DNA of 13,752 bases from GCA-2709075 sp964492555. Its GTDB lineage: Bacteria; Pseudomonadota; Alphaproteobacteria; MPNO01; UBA2964. The DNA is taken from the NCBI GenBank assembly GCA_964492555.1, contig CAZBKQ010000058.1:1-13752 (forward strand), given 5' to 3'. The notes below the pieces were generated by a model that worked only from the letters and a program-made list of their open reading frames with translations, did not search any database and was not told the DNA's origin. Both the position numbers and the translations under genes were made by a program. Shown in pieces: positions 6,904 through 12,973 of the stretch (the stretch's first letter is position 1; each line of letters starts with the position of its first letter).

Positions 6904-6934
6904 GCGCCTGAATAGTTTTTTCTGGGAGGCGAAA

Positions 6935-7288
6935 ATGGCTGAAAAATTCACCAGCGCAAATGAGCCGGGGCGCGGCTATCACGATATTGGCGGGCTCGAT
7001 TATGGTCCGGTCGATCCGGAAACCACGGAGATCAAACCGTGGGAAAAGCTGTCCATCGCCATCGGCAATTCGATGGGCGGGCAGGGACGCAAAATCGTCA
7101 ATACCGATATGGGCCGCCGCGCGCGCGAGGGGATGGGCGAGGAGATGTATAACGCGCTCGATTATTTCGAACGCACGACCGAGTCCACGAAGATCACACT
7201 GGTGGAGCAGGGTCTGTTCACCGAGGAAGAGCTGGAAGCGCGGATGAAGGAAATCGAATCGCGCCTCGCGGAGGTCCGGGCGCAATGA
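6935..7288 (+). CDS. Nitrile hydratase/thiocyanate hydrolase subunit: N-terminal half of the beta subunit (ScnB-like)
   Basis: A 117-residue protein; start ATG with a GGGAGG site 6 bases upstream. It covers only the helical N-terminal domain of nitrile hydratase beta. The signature Y-H-D-I-G-G-L-D-Y-G-P-V (15-26) is the classical beta N-terminus, W36-E37 follows, and R-R-A-R-E-G-M-G-E-E-M-Y (61-72) matches the helix that carries a conserved active-site Arg, probably Arg64. The following T-E-E-E-L-x-x-R-M-x-E-I helix ends the domain. In thiocyanate hydrolase this half is a separate subunit (ScnB). It overlaps the next gene by ATGA, implying coupled translation. Alternative: an activator of the P14K type, which shares this fold, although no intact beta gene is present to be activated. 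The His/Asp-rich partner gene and gene order favour a structural subunit. Confidence 0.8.
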   Translation: MAEKFTSANEPGRGYHDIGGLDYGPVDPETTEIKPWEKLSIAIGNSMGGQGRKIVNTDMGRRAREGMGEEMYNALDYFERTTESTKITLVEQGLFTEEELEARMKEIESRLAEVRAQ

Positions 7289-7572
7289 GTCAGATTTTTC
7301 AGACCGGCGACAAGGTCCGTGTGCTGGAGGCGCATCCGCCCGGGCACCGCCGCACGCCTTATTACTGCCGCGGCAAGGTCGGTGAGATAGAGCGGGTCTG
7401 CGGCGAACACCGCAATCCGGAAGAGCTGGCCTACGGATTTGATGGTGAACCGTTGCGGCGGCTTTATCGAGTGCGGTTCAGACAGGCCGATATCTGGGGC
7501 GGCTATGACGGACCCGAAAACGACACCGTTGATATCGATATTTACGAGCACTGGCTGAAGCCGGCGCAATAG
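7285..7572 (+). CDS. Nitrile hydratase/thiocyanate hydrolase subunit: C-terminal half of the beta subunit (ScnA-like)
   Basis: A 95-residue SH3-like barrel protein. The start overlaps the stop of the N-half gene (ATGA at 7285-7288). F-Q-T-G-D-K-V-R-V (5-13) opens the barrel. G-H-R-R-T-P-Y-Y-C-R-G-K-V-G-E-I (20-35) corresponds to the G-H-T-R-C-P-x-Y motif of nitrile hydratase beta, so Arg23 is the likely second arginine that hydrogen-bonds the oxidised metal-ligand cysteines. The Cys of that motif is Thr24 here. I-W-G-G and the ending Y-E-H-W-L-K-P-A match the family C-terminus. Together the two halves (117 + 95 residues) equal one ordinary beta subunit. They lack the extensions of the Thiobacillus ScnA/ScnB subunits as I remember them. 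Confidence 0.82.
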   Translation: MSQIFQTGDKVRVLEAHPPGHRRTPYYCRGKVGEIERVCGEHRNPEELAYGFDGEPLRRLYRVRFRQADIWGGYDGPENDTVDIDIYEHWLKPAQ

Positions 7573-7581
7573 GGAGACTGG

Positions 7582-8283
7582 ATGATGGCAGACGAACGCG
7601 AACCGCACAGCCACGATCATGACCATGATCACGACAATATGGATGCAGATGCGCACGCGCTGGAGCACATCCACGATCACGACCGGCAATTTCAGCCTGA
7701 TATAGAGGATACGCCGCCGGAACGGTATGAGTTGATGACCTATGCGATCCGCGAATTGCTGATCGAAAAGGGACATGTGACCGCGGATGAAATCCGGCAG
7801 GCGCAGGAAACGCTGGATAGCTGGCAACCGTCGCGCGGCGCGCAGATCGTCGCCCGCGCCTGGACCGATCCATCCTATAAGGAACGGCTGCTGAAAGACG
7901 GCAATGAGGCGATGGCCGATTTCGGCGTCGATGCGGGCGGCGCTAAGCTGACCGTGCTGGAAAATACCGAGGACGTCCATAATGTCGTCGTCTGCACGCT
8001 CTGTTCCTGCTATCCGCGCGCCGTTCTTGGGCTGCCGCCGGACTGGTACCGGTCAAAGGCCTACCGTTCCCGCGTGGTGGTAGAGCCGCGTGAAGTGTTG
8101 AAGGAATTCGGAACCGAAGTCGAAGATGACGTCACGGTGCGGGTGCATGACAGCCTCGCCGATCTCCGCTATCTGGTGATTCCGAAACGGCCCGAAGGCA
8201 CCGAGGATTGGAGCGAGGACAAGCTCGCCACCATCGTCACTCGTGACAGCATGGTCGGCGTCGTCAATCCCAAGGCCTCCTGA
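7582..8283 (+). CDS. Cobalt-type nitrile hydratase alpha / thiocyanate hydrolase gamma subunit (ScnC-like)
   Basis: A 233-residue catalytic subunit starting 9 bases after the preceding stop, with a GGGAGA site; Met2 at 7585 is an alternative start. The metal site is C138-T-L-C141-S142-C143, where T at the second position indicates a non-corrin cobalt centre and C-S-L-C would indicate iron. In this family Cys141 and Cys143 become sulfinic and sulfenic acids. The next residues, Y-P-R, carry Arg146 where most nitrile hydratases have Trp. I recall Arg in Thiobacillus thiocyanate hydrolase. The N-terminal 9-34 is a His/Asp-rich leader with nine His. The W-Y-R-S-K-A-Y-R-S-R-V-V-V-E-P-R-x-V-L-x-E-F-G region and R-P-E-G-T-E-D-W-S-E-D-K-L-A-x-I-V-T-R-D are standard for the fold. 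Reaction: nitrile to amide, or thiocyanate to carbonyl sulfide plus ammonia. Confidence 0.88.
   Translation: MMADEREPHSHDHDHDHDNMDADAHALEHIHDHDRQFQPDIEDTPPERYELMTYAIRELLIEKGHVTADEIRQAQETLDSWQPSRGAQIVARAWTDPSYKERLLKDGNEAMADFGVDAGGAKLTVLENTEDVHNVVVCTLCSCYPRAVLGLPPDWYRSKAYRSRVVVEPREVLKEFGTEVEDDVTVRVHDSLADLRYLVIPKRPEGTEDWSEDKLATIVTRDSMVGVVNPKAS
7606..7683 (+). other. His/Asp-rich low-complexity leader of the alpha/gamma subunit
   Basis: Codons 9-34 of the preceding entry hold nine His and eight Asp, mostly alternating (H-S-H-D-H-D-H-D-H-D, then H-I-H-D-H-D). Such tracts bind divalent metals such as Co, Ni or Zn and occur in metal-delivery proteins. The DNA here is an imperfect CAT/CAC-GAT/GAC repeat and may slip between strains. 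A similar His/Asp tract begins the thiocyanate hydrolase gamma subunit as I recall it. Confidence 0.75.
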
Positions 8284-8308
8284 CCCTCGAATTTATAAAG
8301 GACAGCCA

Positions 8309-10639
8309 ATGCCTGACGGTCTGGTCGGCGAAGCCGTAACGCGGCTTGAAGATGCGGAATTGCTGGTCGGCGCGGCGCGCTATGTCGATGACATAAGTCC
8401 GGCCGGTCTGCTGCATGCCGCTTTTGTCCGCAGCGCCTTCGGCCATGCCCGGCTCGGCGCGGTCGATTGCGACGTGGCGCGCGATATGCCGGGGGTTGTC
8501 GCGGTTTATGCCGTCGATGACCTGATGGATGTGCTGACCACGGACCGGGTGCCGGAAACCTTTCCGCCTCCGCAACCGCGTGAGGAGTTCGGCCCCTATG
8601 TGCTGGCGCGGGACGAGGTGTGCTATGTCGGCGAGCCTGTGGCGGTGGTTATCGCGGAAAACCGTTATCAGGCCGAAGATGCCGCCGCCATGGTCATGGT
8701 GGATTACGATCCGCTCGACGCGGTGACCGATTGCCGGGAAGCAGCGCGGGACGGGGCGCCGCCCGCCGATACCCGCAACAAGGGCAATGTCTTCAGCGCG
8801 GTTTCCATGGGATATGGCGATTGCGACGGCGCCTTTGCGGGCGCGGCCCATGTCATTTCCGAAACACTGCACCAGCATCGCGGGGTGGCGATGTCGATGG
8901 AATGCCGTGGCGTGGTCGCGAGTTTCGATCCCCGCCGCAAGAAGATCACGATGTGGGCGTCCTGCCAGCAGCCGCACGGCCACAAGGCGATCCTGGTCGA
9001 TCTGCTGGGTTTGTCCGAAGATCAGGTGCGGGTGGTTATTCCGCATCTCGGCGGCGGGTTCGGGCCGAAGCTGAATTTCTATCCGGAAGACGGGGCCGTC
9101 GCGGCGGCGAGCATGAAACTCGGCAAGCCGGTCAAATGGATCGAGGACCGGCGCGAGCATCTGCTGACCACCACCCAGGAACGCGACCAGATATGGGAGG
9201 TCGAACTGGCTGCCGATGCCGAGGGCAAGCTGCTCGGTCTGTGCGGCCGGCTCTATCACGATCAGGGCGCCTATACCGTGCGCGGCACCAATATTCCGTT
9301 CAGCGCGGCGACGACGATTTTGGGCCCCTATATCCTGCCGAGCTACCGGATGGATGTGTCCGTCGCCCATACCAACAAGGTCCCGGCGACATCGATGCGG
9401 GGCGCCGGCCATCCGCAGGGTAATTTCACCATGGAACGGCTGATTGACCGGATGGCGGACAAGATCGGGATGGATCCGGCTGAAATTCGCGCCCGCAACC
9501 TGATCCCGGCGGAGCGCATTCCCTACGAACAGCCGCTCAAGACCCAGGCCGGCCAACGCATCATCTATGACAGCGGCGATTACCCGAAATGCCAGTCCGA
9601 TCTGTTGGACGCGCTTGATTATGCCGGGTTCCCGGCGCGTCAGGCGGCGGCCAGGGGTGATGGGCGTTATCTCGGCCTTGCGGTGGCGAATTACGTCAAA
9701 CCGACCGGGCGCGGGCCGTTCGAAAGTGGTCTGGTCCGGATCGGCACATCGGGCAAGGTGTCTGTCTATACCGGCGCGGTGGCGATGGGGCAGGGATTCC
9801 GCACCGCGATGGCGCAGCTTTGTTCCGAACAGCTCGGCGTCCGCCCGGAAGACGTGATTATCGTCGCCGGAGACACCGATACGGTCAGCCACGGCATCGG
9901 CGGGTTTGCCAGCCGCCAGACGGTCTGCGCCGGTTCGGCCATTCATATGGCCTCAGGAGAGGTCCGCAAAAAGGTGCTGTCCGTCGCGGCGCATCTGCTG
10001 GAGGCTTCGGAAGAAGATCTCGATTTGAAAGACGGTAATGTCTTCGTCAAAGGCGTGCCGGACATGGCCGTCGGCTTCAGGGAGGTCGCCAATGCGGTTG
10101 CCGGAATACCCGGTGTATCCTTGCCTGACGGGATTTCGGCGGGGCTGGAAGCCGAGGTCAATTTCAAGCCGGAAAACGTAACCTATGCCAATGGCGCGCA
10201 TGGCTGCGAGGTGGAGGTCGATCCGGAAACCGGCGGGGTGAAAATTCTGCGCTATGTCGTTATCCATGATAGCGGCCGGCTGGTGAACCCGCTGATCGTC
10301 GATGGGCAGGTTCAGGGTGGCGTGACGCTGGGCATCGGGCATGCCCTTTTCGAACAGATGATGTATGACGAAAGCGGCCAGCCGCTCAGCACCAATCTGG
10401 CCGAATATCTGATCCCGACGGCGCCGGAAGTAGCTAATTACGAAATCGTTCACCAGGTTTCGCCGACGGACCGCAATCCCATCGGTGTGAAAGGCGTCGG
10501 GGAATGCGGCGTCATGGCCGCGATGCCTGCTTTGCTCGCGGCGGTCGAAAACGCGTTGACGGATTTCTCCGTAAAGCTCGACCGCTATCCCGTAACCCCC
10601 GCCATGATCGCCGAGAAGGTGCTGGCCGGAAGCAGATAG
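8309..10639 (+). CDS. Xanthine dehydrogenase family molybdopterin-binding (large) subunit, without partners
   Basis: A 776-residue protein, the usual length of the large subunit. The ATG at 8309 is behind an AAAGGA site; the frame is open upstream within the previous gene but lacks homology. The N-terminal a/b hammerhead domain (V-G-E-A-V-T-R-L-E-D-A-E-L-L-V-G-A-A-R-Y-V-D-D) is followed by molybdopterin-contacting motifs: G-G-G-F-G-P-K near 247-253, R364-G-A-G-H-P, M493-G-Q-G and the terminal G-V-G-E732-C-G, whose Glu is the family catalytic base. The R-G-A-G loop resembles form II CO dehydrogenase-like enzymes and not form I CoxL (A-Y-R-C-S-F-R). Such enzymes hydroxylate heterocycles or aldehydes and pass electrons to a 2Fe-2S subunit and an FAD subunit. 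Neither partner gene is in the window. Starts 25 bases after the alpha subunit gene. Confidence 0.87.
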   Translation: MPDGLVGEAVTRLEDAELLVGAARYVDDISPAGLLHAAFVRSAFGHARLGAVDCDVARDMPGVVAVYAVDDLMDVLTTDRVPETFPPPQPREEFGPYVLARDEVCYVGEPVAVVIAENRYQAEDAAAMVMVDYDPLDAVTDCREAARDGAPPADTRNKGNVFSAVSMGYGDCDGAFAGAAHVISETLHQHRGVAMSMECRGVVASFDPRRKKITMWASCQQPHGHKAILVDLLGLSEDQVRVVIPHLGGGFGPKLNFYPEDGAVAAASMKLGKPVKWIEDRREHLLTTTQERDQIWEVELAADAEGKLLGLCGRLYHDQGAYTVRGTNIPFSAATTILGPYILPSYRMDVSVAHTNKVPATSMRGAGHPQGNFTMERLIDRMADKIGMDPAEIRARNLIPAERIPYEQPLKTQAGQRIIYDSGDYPKCQSDLLDALDYAGFPARQAAARGDGRYLGLAVANYVKPTGRGPFESGLVRIGTSGKVSVYTGAVAMGQGFRTAMAQLCSEQLGVRPEDVIIVAGDTDTVSHGIGGFASRQTVCAGSAIHMASGEVRKKVLSVAAHLLEASEEDLDLKDGNVFVKGVPDMAVGFREVANAVAGIPGVSLPDGISAGLEAEVNFKPENVTYANGAHGCEVEVDPETGGVKILRYVVIHDSGRLVNPLIVDGQVQGGVTLGIGHALFEQMMYDESGQPLSTNLAEYLIPTAPEVANYEIVHQVSPTDRNPIGVKGVGECGVMAAMPALLAAVENALTDFSVKLDRYPVTPAMIAEKVLAGSR

Positions 10640-10653
10640 TTTGGAGAAAAAAC

Positions 10654-11205
10654 ATGGCTCGTTTTCCGGAGCTCGATCCCGCAGACATGAACGAAGACCA
10701 GAAACGCGTGGCCGAGGCTATTGCGGGCGGGCCGCGCGGCAGCGTGCGTGGCCCGTTCCATGCGCTTCTCTATGCACCCGCCGTTGCCGACCTGGTGCAG
10801 GCGCTGGGGGCGCATGTGCGTTTCGATATTTCCGTACCCTGGCCGCTGCGTGAGATCGCCATTCTGGTGACCGCCAAACACTGGAACGCGCAATATGAAT
10901 GGTATGCGCATGAAAAAGAGGCGCAGAAGGCTGGGACCGATCAGGCGATCATCGATGCCATCCGCGAAGGCCGCCGGCCGGATTTTTCCGCCGATCAGGA
11001 TGCCGAGGCGGAAATCTACGAATTCGCGACGGAGCTCTATGAGAACAAATCGATCAGCGACGCGACCTTCGGCAAGATCATTGCCCGTTACGGACGGCAA
11101 GGCGCGATCGAACTGGTGGCGCTGATGGGCCATTACAACGTGATCGCGATGACCCTTAATACTGCTGACGTGCAGGTGCCGGACGGCAGCAAGCCGCTGG
11201 GTTAA
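10654..11205 (+). CDS. Carboxymuconolactone decarboxylase family protein lacking the C-x-x-C motif
   Basis: A 183-residue all-helical protein that ends the five-gene operon, 14 bases after the molybdopterin subunit, with a GGAG site before the ATG. The core P-W-P-L-R-E-I-A-I-L-V-T-A-K-H-W-N-A-Q-Y-E-W-Y-A-H-E matches the CMD family. In place of the redox cysteines of AhpD it carries E-W-Y-A-H, and the protein has no Cys. It is therefore likely to be a decarboxylase/isomerase-like or ligand-binding member, not a peroxidase. This resembles PcaC-type proteins, but the context is not protocatechuate. It differs from the CMD gene at 5402, which has the cysteines. Its TAA stop overlaps the stop of the convergent transporter by four bases (11202-11205). 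Confidence 0.85.
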   Translation: MARFPELDPADMNEDQKRVAEAIAGGPRGSVRGPFHALLYAPAVADLVQALGAHVRFDISVPWPLREIAILVTAKHWNAQYEWYAHEKEAQKAGTDQAIIDAIREGRRPDFSADQDAEAEIYEFATELYENKSISDATFGKIIARYGRQGAIELVALMGHYNVIAMTLNTADVQVPDGSKPLG

Positions 11206-12113
11206 GCGCCGTCTTTCCAGGTGCGCGAGACCAGGAAAACCCCGATCAGCACCAGCGCGGTCCCGCTGAAATGATAGTGTTGCAGCGTTTCGCCCAGGAG
11301 CGGAATTGCGAGCGCCGCTCCGAATACGGGGTGTAGATTCATAAAGGCCGCTGTCCGGTTCGGGCCGATCTGCATCACGGAGGCGTTCCAGCAGGCCCAG
11401 GCGAGAATGGTGCTGAACAGAGCGACATAGACGATGGCCCCGATGGAGGCGAACGAAACGGTCGATCTGTATCCCATCGCGATCTCAACCGCGTAGGCCG
11501 GGATCAGCCATACAGCCCCCATAGCGCAGAGGACGAATAGCAGCGTCCATGGCGATATTTGTATGGCGGCGCGCCGGAACAGCACCATATAGACCGCCCA
11601 TGAAATCACAGCCAACAGCATAAACAGGTCGCCGAGCCGGAAATCGAATGCTTGCAGGGTGGCGAGGTTGGACCGCGTCACCACAATGGCAATTCCGATA
11701 AAGGAAATCAGGATGCCCAAGCCCTGCCAGCGATTGACGAGCTGGCGCAGGATCAGCCAGCTGAAGAACGCCACCACCACCGGCACGCCCGCATTGATCA
11801 GGGCCGCGTTGATCACGGCGGTGTGGAGCACGCAGAAATAGACCAGCGTATTGCCGGCAACGAACAGGAAGCTGAGCAGCAAAAACATTCCCGTGTTTTG
11901 CTTTACCAGCGGCCAGTCTTTTTTAAGCGCGGGCAGGAAGAAAGGCAGCACCATCAGTGCGGCCAGAACATGCCGCCAGAAGGACAGCGAAATCGGCGGG
12001 AGTTCCAGATTGGCGACTCTGCCGACAATAAAATTGCCGGCCCAGCAGAGAATGGCGATCGAGGCGAGCGCGTAGGCGACTAACGGCGAACGCGCAGGGG
12101 ATGGATCATTCAA
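11202..12113 (-). CDS. DMT-superfamily (EamA) transporter
   Basis: A membrane protein of 303 residues with about ten hydrophobic helices arranged as two EamA repeats. The first begins V-A-Y-A-L-A-S-I-A-I-L-C-W-A-G-N-F-I-V-G-R, the second G-D-L-F-M-L-L-A-V-I-S-W-A-V-Y-M-V-L-F-R-R-A. The repeat ends P-V-F-G-A-A-L-A-I-P-L-L-G-E-T-L are characteristic. I chose the TTG at 12113, whose TTGA overlaps the stop of the upstream gene, as in a coupled ATGA junction. An ATG at 12170 would add 19 residues lying inside the deacetylase gene with no membrane signature. Likely exports or imports a small metabolite of the linked hydrolases. DMT substrates range from amino acids to cations and nucleobases. Confidence 0.85.
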   Translation of the reverse strand: MNDPSPARSPLVAYALASIAILCWAGNFIVGRVANLELPPISLSFWRHVLAALMVLPFFLPALKKDWPLVKQNTGMFLLLSFLFVAGNTLVYFCVLHTAVINAALINAGVPVVVAFFSWLILRQLVNRWQGLGILISFIGIAIVVTRSNLATLQAFDFRLGDLFMLLAVISWAVYMVLFRRAAIQISPWTLLFVLCAMGAVWLIPAYAVEIAMGYRSTVSFASIGAIVYVALFSTILAWACWNASVMQIGPNRTAAFMNLHPVFGAALAIPLLGETLQHYHFSGTALVLIGVFLVSRTWKDGA

Positions 12114-12973
12114 AATGTCGCATCTGAATTTTTCCACGCATCGACGATCTCCGATCCGGTGGCAAACCATACATCGTCATGCCCGGCGATGTGATCGAGG
12201 ATCGATTCCAGCACCCAGATACGATGTGAGACGCCGATGACGAAGGGGTGGATGGCGATCGCCATGACTCGTCCCGACTCCGCGCCTTCCAGATAAAGCC
12301 GGTCAAAGGCCGCTTTCGCCATGGCGTCGAATTCCTCATTCGAGCGCCCGACGCGAAATTGCGGCAGATCATTGATCTCGGACGAATAGGGTAGGTTGAT
12401 CAGCTTCTTTCCGCCGACATCCATGAAATAGGGCTGGTCGTCATTGACCCAATCGCAAACATACTCGATCCCTTCTTCGGCGAGGTAGTCGAGCGTGTTC
12501 CAGGTTTCCGACAGGCCGGAGCCGAGCCAACCGCGCGGACGCACGCCGGTAAAATCACTGATACGCGCAAGCGCGTCATGAATGACCTGCTCCTCGGTTT
12601 CTGGCGGAATATCATGCAGACGCCGGGTGTTGGACTGGTTATGACCCAGGAATTCCCAGTCGAGCGCCATGGCGTCTTCAATGATTTCCGGATAGACGTC
12701 ACAAACCTCCGAATTCAAGGTCACAGAGCCCCGGATATTGCGTTTTGACAGCGCCTCCATGATCCGGAAGACGCCGATCCGTGCGCCGTAATCGCGCTGC
12801 GCAAAATTCTGGACTTCGGGAATCTTGCGGTCGCCGATGATCTTTTCATCCAGCGCGAAGCTTTCGACATTCGGGATAACCCAGACCGCGACGCGCGCCC
12901 CGTTCGGCCATTTCAGCTTCGGCCGGCGGTTTATCGGAGTGTAGGGAAAGGGTCCGTATTTCCGCGGTTCCAT
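12110..12973 (-). CDS. Polysaccharide deacetylase family protein, PuuE-like
   Basis: A 287-residue CE4-fold protein without a signal peptide, so cytoplasmic. It resembles the PuuE-type (allantoinase-like) subgroup and not chitin/peptidoglycan deacetylases. The first motif, D-D in classical members, is N-V-E-S-F (35-39). The second is G-H111-N-Q-S-N. R-G-W-L-G-S-G-L-S-E-T-W-N-T and D-W-V-N-D-D-Q-P-Y follow. The C-terminal I-H242-P-F-V-I-G-V-S-H250-R resembles the H-P-x-x-I-G-x-P-H-R signature of PuuE proteins. Likely hydrolyses a C-N bond in a ureide, amide or acylamine. It starts by sharing one base with the stop of the cysteine hydrolase (TGATG), and its own stop overlaps the transporter start, so the three genes are coupled. 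Confidence 0.83.
   Translation of the reverse strand: MEPRKYGPFPYTPINRRPKLKWPNGARVAVWVIPNVESFALDEKIIGDRKIPEVQNFAQRDYGARIGVFRIMEALSKRNIRGSVTLNSEVCDVYPEIIEDAMALDWEFLGHNQSNTRRLHDIPPETEEQVIHDALARISDFTGVRPRGWLGSGLSETWNTLDYLAEEGIEYVCDWVNDDQPYFMDVGGKKLINLPYSSEINDLPQFRVGRSNEEFDAMAKAAFDRLYLEGAESGRVMAIAIHPFVIGVSHRIWVLESILDHIAGHDDVWFATGSEIVDAWKNSDATF

Noticed and set aside
7153..7284. Frameshifted fused beta subunit
   Set aside because: The frame of the C-half gene is open back to 7153, but its translation there is Gly/Arg/Ala-rich with no resemblance to the family, while the N-half frame matches through to its end. A real split is more likely, although raw reads should confirm.
8264..9946. 560-codon open frame on the minus strand
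   Set aside because: It is the complement of the molybdopterin subunit gene. Its translation is rich in Arg, His and Asp, has no family signature, and is a typical GC-rich shadow.
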